21,920 nucleotides of DNA from Syntrophales bacterium (GTDB lineage: Bacteria; Desulfobacterota; Syntrophia; Syntrophales; UBA2251): contig JALNWL010000017.1 of NCBI GenBank assembly GCA_023230905.1, forward strand, positions 1 through 21,920. The letters run 5' to 3'. The notes under the pieces are model-generated. The model was not told the DNA's origin and searched no databases. It saw only the letters and a program-made list of their open reading frames with translations. Below are positions 8,322-16,007 of the stretch, piece after piece (the first letter of the stretch is position 1; the number at the start of each line of letters is the position of its first letter). Made by a program: the position numbers and the translations under genes.

Positions 8322-8322
8322 T

Positions 8323-9384
8323 TCAGGATTTCGGCGAGAACGCGGCGAAGAGCATTCCCAGCATCCTGCCGACGTCGGCAAGAATCTCGACGGTGATCCT
8401 GTCGAGAAAATCGAGCTTGTCCCGATGGGTATCCTTGAAAATCACCCGGGCCGCGTCCGCGGAGCACCGGTTGGTCTGCGTTGCCGCGTCCAGAGGGCTG
8501 TCGGGATTCATCCGGCTGAACGCCTCGATCAGTTCCGGGCCGAACCGGTCGAAGAAGAAATAGAAAATCGGGTTATGCCTCCGCTCCGCCCGTTTGATGT
8601 AGGCCGGCAATAGATCCCGCACATCCCCCGGGGTATCCCGCCCTTCACGCGCACCGCGCAACAGAGCCTCTTTGAAGGGTTCGAACCCCTCCCGGAACCT
8701 TCGTTCGGTATAGACCTCGTAACTCTGATGCACGGGGGAAACGATCCTGAAAAGCTCGTGCCTGGCCAGTATCTTCTTCAGCAGAAATGAGCCGGGCAGC
8801 GCCTTGACGTGAAAGGGATGCCCCAGGTCCGCCAGGTAGTGCGCGCCCCGGGAAAGATACCGCCATCCCCAATAGTCGTGGTTGCTGTCGAACGCAAGCC
8901 TCGCCAGATCCCTGTGAACGCTGAAGGACCGGGGCGCGATGCCGAAGGTCATCCCGAGAAGCCGGAAGCGCATGTGCCGCCAGCCGTGGGAACCACCGGT
9001 GATTTTCTGGTTTCGATGCAGGATCAGATCGTAGTCCGGATACAGATCGGGCTCCGTACTGTAGATCACCAGCACCTTCCACGGCTCGATCATCTTTCCC
9101 GCGGGCGGTTCGAGGGCAAAATCGCCGTTTCGCTTCTTGTAATCGAAGGACCACAGCGGATCCAGTTGCCGGTGCGCCCGGTAACTTTCCTTGTAAACGT
9201 CGATGTGCCTCGGGCCGATGGGCCAAATCCTGTCGCCGAAACGGGGATTGGGCCGGACGGGGACCGGCGGCAGAGCCATCAGGCCGTCCAGGGCCCTGAC
9301 GCAGAAGTACGAAAGGTATTCATGGGAGAACCAGGGCGCCCAGGCCGCGGGAAGGCGCGGATCGTCATGCAGGTAATCATCCAA
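8323..9384 (-). CDS. Zinc-dependent phospholipase C / P1 nuclease-like protein
   Basis: This protein of about 353 residues carries the zinc-site pattern of the PLC/P1 nuclease superfamily. HYLADLGHPFH gives His182, Asp186 and His192, with the same 4/6 spacing as B. cereus PLC H118, D122 and H128. HQSYE gives His219 and Glu223, matching H142 and E146. Further candidate ligands lie in WFSHEYL and GSHGWRHMRF (His133, His137). The family hydrolyses phosphodiesters with three zinc ions and is usually secreted, but no signal peptide is visible here. The start is uncertain. TTG at 9382-9384 follows GAAGGA at a good distance, while TTG at 9441 would add 19 residues and lies inside the tandem repeat; there is no ATG nearby. 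The gene follows the RuBisCO-like gene on the same strand after 125 bp, so read-through is possible but membership in that cluster is doubtful. Confidence 0.72.
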   Translation of the reverse strand: MDDYLHDDPRLPAAWAPWFSHEYLSYFCVRALDGLMALPPVPVRPNPRFGDRIWPIGPRHIDVYKESYRAHRQLDPLWSFDYKKRNGDFALEPPAGKMIEPWKVLVIYSTEPDLYPDYDLILHRNQKITGGSHGWRHMRFRLLGMTFGIAPRSFSVHRDLARLAFDSNHDYWGWRYLSRGAHYLADLGHPFHVKALPGSFLLKKILARHELFRIVSPVHQSYEVYTERRFREGFEPFKEALLRGAREGRDTPGDVRDLLPAYIKRAERRHNPIFYFFFDRFGPELIEAFSRMNPDSPLDAATQTNRCSADAARVIFKDTHRDKLDFLDRITVEILADVGRMLGMLFAAFSPKS

Positions 9385-9434
9385 CGTCGGGTTTCCTTCA
9401 AAAAACGGAGAGCGGCGTGCAACCGCTCCCCGCA

Positions 9435-9512
9435 CGGACAAAAGTAGCGTCCCTCATGCGATGGACACTCAAATGCGGACAAAAGCAACGTCCCTCATGC
9501 GATGGGCGCTCA
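9435..9512. repeat. Two tandem copies of a 37-bp repeat, 41-bp period
   Basis: Copies at 9435-9471 and 9476-9512 agree at 33 of 37 bases, and all four differences are transitions. The core reads CGTCCCTCATGCGATGG, preceded by CGGACAAAAG. Each copy has a small GGAC/GTCC stem. The right-hand copy ends exactly on the stop codon of the RuBisCO-like gene, and the left-hand copy covers the region just before the phospholipase-like gene. It could be a dispersed family repeat, a transcript-end element or the scar of an insertion. Confidence 0.75.
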
Positions 9513-10856
9513 GATCTTGAAGTCGGTTTTCTTGCTCCAGACGCCCAGGGCAACCCCCAGTTCCTCGTGTTCCTTGGCGTACAGTTCCAGTTTGATTCCC
9601 TTGACCGCGGCATCAATCGCCTGTCGCAGGGCGCGGGCGCCGGCCCTCGGCCCCTGGGGATGGGCATGGATGCCGCCGCCGGAACCGATCATGATGTCGC
9701 GCCCCACGGCGGCCACGATATCGGCCACGTTCGCGGGCGTGATGCCGCCGGATGGCATCGGCATGGTGGGTTTCAGGCGGCCCATCGGATACGTCAGATT
9801 GCGCACCGTGTTCATGAAGCGGTCGTGCATGTACATGGCCTTCCCACCCATGGAGAAGGGCAGTACGATGGCGTCCGCCCCGCACAGGCGGGGAAACTTC
9901 CCCAGAATGATCGGCGAGGCGATCCCCTGGTTGGGCGACATGTAGTAGGCGCCGGCCAGATCCATGTGCGCCAGGATCGGCACGTTGATGGCCGGGTCTT
10001 CCGCCAGCGCGCGCATGGCTTCAGGACCGACGGCCAGATAGTTCACCATCATGCCGTTGACGCCCGCATCGACGCAGCGCCTCGCCAGATCGAACATTCG
10101 CGGCAGGCGGTCGGTGACATTGACGGTGTAGAGGGTATGTTCGCCGGTTTCCTCGTACACCTCCCGCTCGATCTTCATGTAGGTCTTGACCCGCTTGACC
10201 GCGTCGTTGTACCGCATGCTGGCGATCAGTTCGTCGTCCTTGATCACATCGCAGCCGCCCAAGGCCGCCTGCCGGAATAGGTCCGCACCGACTTCAAGCG
10301 GATAGCCGCTGCACGGCTTGATCATGTTGTTGAGCAGCGGCCGGCCCTTCTTGAGCCCCAACGCCTTCCACCAGCCGTCCGTCCCGAATTTCGGGCCCTG
10401 ATACTGGTCCAGGGTGGCCTTGGGGAGGCGGAGGTCGAGCAGTTTGAAGTTCGGCACCATGGAGATGTTGCCGATCGTCGCCGTCAGCATCATGGGCAAC
10501 TGGTCTTCGACATTGGCCGCGGGAAAGGCGATTTGCAGGATGTACTGCCGCTCCGTCACGTCCGCGGGCAGCCCGTACTCGTAATACGGGGCCTCATAAA
10601 CGCCGATCACCTTGGCGACGTGGCCCGCGCGCACCTCCGGGGTTTCGCCGGGGACCGGGACCCAGGTACCGGTGGTCTGTTCGATCGCCATCACCTGTCC
10701 CATGATGGACATGTCCCACCCCTTGTCCGCCTGGATCCAGTAGGTGGCGACGACATGATTTTCCATATCGATGCCTTCGGGCAGGGCGATGGGTTTGTCC
10801 GCGTAGGGGCCGATTTGCTTCTTGACGACTTTGGGACCTTGATTCTTTTTCATCAT
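9510..10856 (-). CDS. RuBisCO-like protein (form IV)
   Basis: This 448-residue protein has the two-domain RuBisCO large-subunit layout: an N-terminal alpha/beta part to about residue 160, then the barrel. It keeps Lys180 (IKP, equivalent to K175), the carbamylation motif GGCDVIKDDE with Lys206, Asp208 and Glu209 (K201, D203, E204), His297 (LAHMDLAG, H294), Lys339 (MGGKAM, K334), Ser369 (PSGGITP, S379) and the phosphate loop GSGGGIHAHPQG. It lacks K177 (Cys182), R295 (Met298) and the H327 histidine, so carboxylation of ribulose bisphosphate is unlikely. Known RuBisCO-like proteins enolise or isomerise phosphorylated ketoses or act as transcarboxylase/hydrolases on sugar-acid phosphates. ATG 10854-10856 has AAGGAG 6 nt upstream. 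It lies 46 bp behind the aminotransferase gene and downstream of an FGGY kinase, which would supply a phosphorylated substrate. Confidence 0.93.
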   Translation of the reverse strand: MMKKNQGPKVVKKQIGPYADKPIALPEGIDMENHVVATYWIQADKGWDMSIMGQVMAIEQTTGTWVPVPGETPEVRAGHVAKVIGVYEAPYYEYGLPADVTERQYILQIAFPAANVEDQLPMMLTATIGNISMVPNFKLLDLRLPKATLDQYQGPKFGTDGWWKALGLKKGRPLLNNMIKPCSGYPLEVGADLFRQAALGGCDVIKDDELIASMRYNDAVKRVKTYMKIEREVYEETGEHTLYTVNVTDRLPRMFDLARRCVDAGVNGMMVNYLAVGPEAMRALAEDPAINVPILAHMDLAGAYYMSPNQGIASPIILGKFPRLCGADAIVLPFSMGGKAMYMHDRFMNTVRNLTYPMGRLKPTMPMPSGGITPANVADIVAAVGRDIMIGSGGGIHAHPQGPRAGARALRQAIDAAVKGIKLELYAKEHEELGVALGVWSKKTDFKI

Positions 10857-10902
10857 TTTGCGCTCCTTATCGGGATCAATCGTTTCACCTCAATCTCTCA
10901 CC

Positions 10903-12312
10903 TCAACCTCTGGGAATCAGCGAAAGCAGGTATTCCCATACCCCCAGCGTTTTCTTCAGCGCCTCGTCATCGTGCTGCATGCAGGTGTACATGCGGGTCC
11001 CCGCCAGCGTGCACAACCCGCGCGCCATCGTGACCACCTGATAGTCGTCCGCGACCTGCTTCCGGCTGAAGATCTGGGTGAGCGCGTCCGGCGCGTTCAG
11101 GTCCACGGAAAAGAACGCGGTCGTCATGTAATGCAGGATGGCGCCGAAATTGTACACGAAGAATCCCAGATCGGGACGCGTCGCGTACAGGTCGTTGAGC
11201 GCCTGGGTGAGGCGGTTGGCGTAGGCCGTCGCCTTGGCCACCGCGCCGGTTTCCTCCATGTACTTCAGAGCGTAATAGCAGGCCGCCATGGAAATGGGGT
11301 TGGCCGCCAGCGTCCCGCCGACAAAGATCTTTTCGCCCATGCTGCCGGCGCAGACCTTCATGACGTCCCTGCGACCGGCCACGGCGCCCGACGACGGATA
11401 GCCGTGCGTGATGATCTTGCCCAGCACCGTCAGATCGGGAAGGATGCCGAACAGCTTCTGGGCGCCGCCCATGTCCAGACGGAAGCCCGTCACGACCTCG
11501 TCGAAGATCATCAGCGCCTCGTACCGGTCGCACAGCTTCCGGATGGTCCGGTTCCAGTCCGGATGAACCGGATGGGCGCCCGATTCGCCACCGATCGGCT
11601 CCACCATCACGCCGGCCACCCCGCCCTTGTCCTGGTTGTCCCGGAACGCCGCCTCCAGCGCCTCGAAATCGTTGGGCGCCACATCCACGGTGTGGGCGTA
11701 GCACTCCGGCGGAATGCCCTTGGATTCGAAATTGCCGGTGCGGGGGATGTGCACGGAATAGACCACCTGATCGGACCAGCCGTGATAGCTGCCGCCGATC
11801 TTGATGATCTTGAGCTTGCCGGTGAAGGCCCGGGCGATGCGCAGCGCCGCCATGTCCGCCTCGGTGCCGGACTGGAGAAATCGGACCATCTCCACGCCGG
11901 GCATGTGCCGGATGATCTCTTCCGCCGCGAGGAGCTCGTACTCCGAGGTCAGCCCGGTCGCCGGCCCCTTTTCGCGGATGATCCCGATGATCTTTTCATC
12001 GAGCGGTTCGTACCCGTGTCCCAGCATGATGGGCGCGCCGCACATCAGATAATCGATGTATTCGTTGCCGTCCACATCCCAGGCCCGGTAGCCCTTGGCG
12101 CGATCCATCGCCAGAGGAAAGGGTTTGTTCTGGCTTAAATTGTGCTCGACGCCGCCGGGGATCAGCCCCTTGGCCTTCTCGAAGATTTCGATGGAGCGTT
12201 TGCAGCGCTCGGCGTAGCGCCGGTGCTCCTCGGCCAGTTTGTCCGGCGGGATCGATCGCACCGGCCTTTCCAGAATCGCATCCTTTCGTTTCATGATTTC
12301 CGAATATTCCAT
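10903..12312 (-). CDS. Class III PLP-dependent aminotransferase, glutamate-1-semialdehyde aminomutase-like
   Basis: This 469-residue fold-type I enzyme has the PLP-binding Asp271 (MIFDEVVTGFR) and Schiff-base Lys299 (VLGKIITHGYP), 28 residues apart as in this family. The SGTEADMAALRIAR and GSYHGWSDQ motifs also match. The N-terminal IPGGVEHNL and WDVDGNEYIDY patterns are those of HemL-type aminomutases. A role in tetrapyrrole synthesis is unlikely given its catabolic-looking neighbours and its length, about 40 residues above HemL. More likely it moves or removes an amino group on a small carbonyl compound of this pathway. ATG 12310-12312 is preceded by GGGAGGTGA, which overlaps the kinase stop codon; the gap is only 7 nt, indicating translational coupling. 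It is followed by the RuBisCO-like gene. Confidence 0.9.
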   Translation of the reverse strand: MEYSEIMKRKDAILERPVRSIPPDKLAEEHRRYAERCKRSIEIFEKAKGLIPGGVEHNLSQNKPFPLAMDRAKGYRAWDVDGNEYIDYLMCGAPIMLGHGYEPLDEKIIGIIREKGPATGLTSEYELLAAEEIIRHMPGVEMVRFLQSGTEADMAALRIARAFTGKLKIIKIGGSYHGWSDQVVYSVHIPRTGNFESKGIPPECYAHTVDVAPNDFEALEAAFRDNQDKGGVAGVMVEPIGGESGAHPVHPDWNRTIRKLCDRYEALMIFDEVVTGFRLDMGGAQKLFGILPDLTVLGKIITHGYPSSGAVAGRRDVMKVCAGSMGEKIFVGGTLAANPISMAACYYALKYMEETGAVAKATAYANRLTQALNDLYATRPDLGFFVYNFGAILHYMTTAFFSVDLNAPDALTQIFSRKQVADDYQVVTMARGLCTLAGTRMYTCMQHDDEALKKTLGVWEYLLSLIPRG

Positions 12313-12319
12313 GAAATCG

Positions 12320-13951
12320 TCACCTCCCGACGTTTGATTGCGATACCAACGGCGGCACACACACGCCCGCCGCGTTTTTGTTCATCCGTGCACAGGCCTT
12401 CCGTTGGGTTTTGTAATAGTGGACGAATTCATTGAACCGTTCGTCGTATAATTTCCGGTTTTCCGGGTTGGGCGTGTATTCGGCCTTGATTTTCAGGGTC
12501 CTGGGAATGTCCTCCAGGGTCATGTACTTCAACGCCATCGATGCGAGGAAGGCTGCGCCGCGAGCGTTGGCGTAGATCGGGTCCTTGACCTGGCGGATTT
12601 TCCGGTCGAAGACGTCGGCGAAGATCTGCGACCAGATGTCCGAGTTGGCGCCGCCGCCGATGAAATTGAGATAGTCGAAACGCCGGCCCATGAACTTCTC
12701 CACCGGCGCGAGCAGCCATCTCGCATTGAACGCGACCCCCTCGAAAACGGCCCGGGCGATGTCCTCCCGCGTGTTCTCCAGGGACAGGTTGAAGAAGGAA
12801 GCGCGGATGGTGCAGTCGTCCACCGGGGACCGTTCCCCGTAAAGCCAGGGTGTGAAGAGGATGCGATTGGCGCCGGGCGGGACGCGGGCGACGATCTTGT
12901 CCAGCACCTTGTATATATCGGGGACGCTCTCCTCGACGAGCAGTTCGTCCTTGTGGTACAGGATGTTGTCCCTCAGCCACGTCAGGCATTTGCCAGCGCA
13001 TTCCTGCTCCGTGAGGATGATGTACCGGCCCGGGATCGGGCTGGGGAAGGACCCGAAATTGTGGGCGAGGTCGGTCTTCTTGAACGGGACATGCGCGGAA
13101 ACCCACGAGGAGGTCCCGATGTAAATATGGCCTTCATAGTCCCGGACCGCGCCGGAACCCACGCCCGCAGAAGGCACGTCGGGCGTCCCGCCGATCACCG
13201 GCGTTCCCTCCCGGAGCCCCAACTCCCGGGCGACCTCGCTTTTCACCGGCCCGAGGATATCCATGGCCTGGATCAGGTCGGGTAGCTTCTCCCGCTCGAT
13301 GCCGGCCATCTTCAGCAACCTGTCATTGTAAACGACGTGCGACGGATCGCGGTTATCCGTCACCCAGTGCAGCAGGATGGAGTCGTAGGTGGCGGCGAAT
13401 CGGCCCGTGAAGCACAGGTTGATGTAGTCTTTCGGTTCCAGAAACTTGTAGGTCCGGCGGTAGATGTCCGGGTGGTTCTGCTTGAGCCACAGGATGTGGC
13501 AGATGGGGTCCTTGCCGGACCGGGCGGGCGCGCCGCCGGTCAGCCTCTGCCAGACCAGCAGCCTGAACAGCGGATAGCCCTCGATCTTCGGAAAGCCCTT
13601 CAGGATGTCCTTGACGGACTCGGAACCGCGGCAGTCCATCCAGATGATACCGTTCATCAGGTGGCGGCCGTCCCGATCCACGGGAACGGTGCCCGACCAT
13701 TGCGTGGTGACGCTCACGGCGGCGATGTCCTCGGGCGGCACCCGGTTCTTGCCGATGACCTTCTTCGCGGTGGACCGGATGGCGTCCCACCAGCCCCGCG
13801 GGTCCTGCTCGGCGCCGCCGTCGGGAAACAGGATCACGGGCGTGTCCTGGAACTCGCTGTCGACCACGTCGCCATGGACGGAGACCAGAGCGGTCTTGGG
13901 GCCGGACGTTCCCAAATCCACGGCCAGAACATACTTGTCAGTGCGTTTCAT
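12320..13951 (-). CDS. FGGY-family carbohydrate kinase
   Basis: This 543-residue cytoplasmic sugar or polyol kinase transfers phosphate from ATP to a hydroxyl group. The N-terminal ATPase loop is AVDLGTSGPKTALV (residues 7-20), where the family usually has DxGTxxxK/R. The likely catalytic base is Asp258 (GGTPDVPSAGVGSG). The C-terminal domain has EGVAFNARW and the adenosine-binding FIGGGANSDIWSQ. The family includes xylulose, ribulose, glycerol, gluconate and erythritol kinases, and this sequence points to none of them clearly. I chose ATG 13949-13951 because of the upstream GGGGGAGG, though it is only 3 nt from the ATG; an in-frame GTG at 13981 would add 10 residues. It heads the kinase-aminotransferase-RuBisCO-like gene set after a 138-bp gap that holds a palindrome. 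Confidence 0.92.
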   Translation of the reverse strand: MKRTDKYVLAVDLGTSGPKTALVSVHGDVVDSEFQDTPVILFPDGGAEQDPRGWWDAIRSTAKKVIGKNRVPPEDIAAVSVTTQWSGTVPVDRDGRHLMNGIIWMDCRGSESVKDILKGFPKIEGYPLFRLLVWQRLTGGAPARSGKDPICHILWLKQNHPDIYRRTYKFLEPKDYINLCFTGRFAATYDSILLHWVTDNRDPSHVVYNDRLLKMAGIEREKLPDLIQAMDILGPVKSEVARELGLREGTPVIGGTPDVPSAGVGSGAVRDYEGHIYIGTSSWVSAHVPFKKTDLAHNFGSFPSPIPGRYIILTEQECAGKCLTWLRDNILYHKDELLVEESVPDIYKVLDKIVARVPPGANRILFTPWLYGERSPVDDCTIRASFFNLSLENTREDIARAVFEGVAFNARWLLAPVEKFMGRRFDYLNFIGGGANSDIWSQIFADVFDRKIRQVKDPIYANARGAAFLASMALKYMTLEDIPRTLKIKAEYTPNPENRKLYDERFNEFVHYYKTQRKACARMNKNAAGVCVPPLVSQSNVGR

Positions 13952-14060
13952 GATCCTCCCCCATGGCTCGAATCCACACACGAACGGTTCTGCTCACATC
14001 CCCCGACGCGGCGAGGCAGCCCTCCCCGCCGTCCGGCGGCTTTGCGTGTCTTAATAAGGT

Positions 14061-14077
14061 TTGACTTTTGAAGTCAA
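14061..14077. promoter_or_regulatory. 17-bp palindrome upstream of the kinase gene
   Basis: TTGACTTTTGAAGTCAA is a perfect 7-bp inverted repeat around TTG, about 110-126 nt upstream of the kinase ATG, between the transporter stop and the kinase. It may be an operator. Read on the minus strand it also offers a TTGACT -35-like box, but the matching -10 element is poor. Confidence 0.4.
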
Positions 14078-14089
14078 TCATTATCTCGC

Positions 14090-15313
14090 TCAGATCCCTC
14101 CGGACTTCACGAGCGTGGACTCCCGGAGCCTCGTCGTCAAGAAAACGTTGAGCGCCATCAGGACGAGAAACACGATCATGGCCAATGTCTTGGAGTCGCT
14201 CCCCGCCGCCAGGACATCCATGCCGATGACAAAGACGATGCCAGAAATCTGCCCCGCCAGCAGGAGCAGGCCCTGCGACGTGGCCTCGGGCGCCGGATAG
14301 CAGATCTCCGCGCTGTACTGATAGCCGATCGGCCCGCCCGCCATCAGGAAGAAACCGAAGGCGAGGCTCGACGCCAGCAACAGCTCGTAGCTGCCGGCGA
14401 AGGCCAGGCCGGCGAGGCCGGGAATGGCGAGGATCATGGTGGCGACGATGAAGATCTTCCGCTTCCGCAGCCGGTCGGAGAAATACGGCAGGATCGCCGC
14501 CCCGAGAATGCCGCCCGACATCATCAGCGCCCCCGTGACCCCCGCCTGCGTGATGTCGAAACCGCGCGGCCGGACGATCTGTTCGATCCAGGTCGTCACC
14601 GCGTTGAAGATCCCCAGGGCGATAAAGAAGACGAGCAGAAGGTAAATCATGTCCCGCTGCCGGAAGATATGCTTCAATCCCGCCAGGACGGCGATCCGCT
14701 CGTCCTGACCCCGCGGACAGGGTGGCGTGGCCGGACGCTCCCGGTTGAAAATCAGAAAGATCACGGCGCCCGCCAATGTCACGACCCCGTAAATCATCAG
14801 CAGGGTTTCCATGCCGTATTTCTTGAAGAGCAGCGGGGTTAAGACCATCGCCAGAATGATGCCGACAAACTGCGCCAGCACGCTGATGCCCGCCTGGGTC
14901 GCTCGCTCGCGCAGGGGGAACCAGCGGACACCCACCTTGGTGACGGAATTCAGGACGAAGGGCTGGCCGACGGCAATGCCGACCTGGGCGACGGCGACCA
15001 GGGCATAGCTCGACCCGCAGACGCCCTTCATGAATCCGAAGACGCCCATCAGGACGGCACCGATGCCGATGCCGATCCGGATCCCCCAGGTGTCGATCGC
15101 ATAAGAGGCCGGGAGGGAGACAAAGATGTAGACAATCATGAAAATCAGGGAGAGGAGGTCGATCTGTATGGCGGGCACGCCATAAAATGCGACCGCCTCG
15201 CTCGTGATGGGCGCAAAGGTGATCCACTGCACCTGCATCAGGGCGTTGAGAAGAACATAAACGAGGAGCACAACCCATCGATAGCGGTAGACCCTGAACG
15301 CCGTCTGTTCCAT
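14090..15313 (-). CDS. MFS transporter, FLVCR-like
   Basis: This 407-residue inner-membrane transporter has about 12 hydrophobic segments in two halves with a polar central loop (RERPATPPCPRGQDERI). The first segment and following loop, with VQWITFAPI, YGVPAIQIDLLSLIFM and IDTWGIRIG, match the FLVCR-type branch of the major facilitator superfamily, whose animal members move heme or choline-like cations. Bacterial members are mostly uncharacterised. ATG 15311-15313 has a G-run 8 nt upstream; an ATG two codons earlier (15319) is also possible. It lies 67 bp behind the cysteine-rich gene and 138 bp ahead of the kinase, so it most likely imports the compound processed by the kinase, aminotransferase and RuBisCO-like protein. 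Confidence 0.87.
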   Translation of the reverse strand: MEQTAFRVYRYRWVVLLVYVLLNALMQVQWITFAPITSEAVAFYGVPAIQIDLLSLIFMIVYIFVSLPASYAIDTWGIRIGIGIGAVLMGVFGFMKGVCGSSYALVAVAQVGIAVGQPFVLNSVTKVGVRWFPLRERATQAGISVLAQFVGIILAMVLTPLLFKKYGMETLLMIYGVVTLAGAVIFLIFNRERPATPPCPRGQDERIAVLAGLKHIFRQRDMIYLLLVFFIALGIFNAVTTWIEQIVRPRGFDITQAGVTGALMMSGGILGAAILPYFSDRLRKRKIFIVATMILAIPGLAGLAFAGSYELLLASSLAFGFFLMAGGPIGYQYSAEICYPAPEATSQGLLLLAGQISGIVFVIGMDVLAAGSDSKTLAMIVFLVLMALNVFLTTRLRESTLVKSGGI

Positions 15314-15326
15314 CGGCATATCCCCC

Positions 15327-15350
15327 CTTTTGATGACATGCATTCAAAAG
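15327..15350. promoter_or_regulatory. Inverted repeat upstream of the MFS gene
   Basis: CTTTTGA (15327-15333) and TCAAAAG (15344-15350) are perfect arms separated by 10 bp, just before the transporter ribosome site. The CTTTTGA core also forms the centre of the palindrome upstream of the kinase (14061-14077). A common operator for the two genes is possible but based on only two sites. Confidence 0.35.
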
Positions 15351-15380
15351 AACCGGCCCCCCGGCGAGCGGTGGCGCCGT

Positions 15381-15914
15381 TCAGACGCCGGGCGTCCCGT
15401 CGATCGAAATCACCCATTCGCACGAAACCTGTCCACGGTTTCCGACCGGATCGACTTCGGGGGGCGCAAAGATCTTGTGGATGGTCGCATCCCGGTTGAC
15501 CTGCTTGCAGAAGCTCCCGAGACAGACCATCGTCGCCTCCGCGCACGCGTAGTGATCCATCCCCCACTTTCGGGCCGCCCGCTGCGTCGAACAGCCCATG
15601 ATCCGCATCAGGCAGCTCGTTTCCGAAAGCCTTTCGATCTCGAAACGCTCAAAAACGCCCCATTGCGAACAGCGAAGAAGCTCGATCATGCTGTCGATGC
15701 CATCGCCTTGAACGCCCAACACCCTGGCGAGCCCCCTGGCCTGGTCCGAACACAGCTCTTCCATGATCTGCACATACCCGTTGCCCGCCAGCACCTCGGG
15801 ATGCGTCGCCCGGATCAGATTCTCGAACTTGAACCAGCCCGCGTTGATGACGATCAGGTGCTTGAGCAGGAGGTCGTGAACCGTCTGTTTGCCGTACTTC
15901 TCCACGTCCAACAT
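15381..15914 (-). CDS. Small cysteine-rich protein resembling DUF6125
   Basis: This 177-residue protein has no signal peptide or membrane segment. Conserved-looking features are the N-terminal HLIVINAGWFKFENLIR, then ELLRCSQWGVFERFEIE, CSTQRAARKWGMDHYAC and a C-terminal VSCEWVISI. Several Cys residues (in LRCS, SCLMRIMGC, HYAC, VCLGSFC and VSCEW) and His134 look like possible metal or cofactor ligands. From memory this resembles the DUF6125 family, which has no known function; I could not confirm the match. ATG 15912-15914 has AAAGGGA about 5 nt upstream. It lies between the sigma-54 activator (93-bp gap) and the MFS gene (67-bp gap), all on one strand, suggesting a role in the same pathway, for example as an enzyme of a CoA- or thiol-linked step or a sensor. 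Confidence 0.7.
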   Translation of the reverse strand: MLDVEKYGKQTVHDLLLKHLIVINAGWFKFENLIRATHPEVLAGNGYVQIMEELCSDQARGLARVLGVQGDGIDSMIELLRCSQWGVFERFEIERLSETSCLMRIMGCSTQRAARKWGMDHYACAEATMVCLGSFCKQVNRDATIHKIFAPPEVDPVGNRGQVSCEWVISIDGTPGV

Positions 15915-16007
15915 GCTATCCCTTTTCCCCCTTGTAAAATGGTATGCGAATCCGCTCCGGACCGCCTCTCGGACACGCTTCCGTTTCCGTTTGCGTGCGG
16001 ATCGTGG

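Noticed and set aside
6486..8381. Long open frame (about 630 codons) on the minus strand opposite the amidohydrolase.
   Set aside because: It is a mirror of a gene with all metal ligands conserved and a good ribosome site; its translation has no recognisable motif.
9435..9512. Start of a CRISPR array.
   Set aside because: Only two imperfect copies with a 4-bp gap; there are no spacers of normal size and no cas genes.
9510..10856. True carboxylating RuBisCO large subunit.
   Set aside because: Key residues K177, R295 and H327 are replaced, and no small subunit or phosphoribulokinase gene is nearby.
10903..12312. HemL for tetrapyrrole biosynthesis.
   Set aside because: The protein is about 40 residues longer than HemL and is coupled to a carbohydrate kinase and a RuBisCO-like gene, with no other heme genes around.
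15344..15370. Sigma-54-like GG...GC pattern upstream of the MFS gene on the minus strand.
   Set aside because: The spacing between the GG and GC elements is 11 bp instead of 10 and the -24 box is otherwise poor, so it would not be expected to work.
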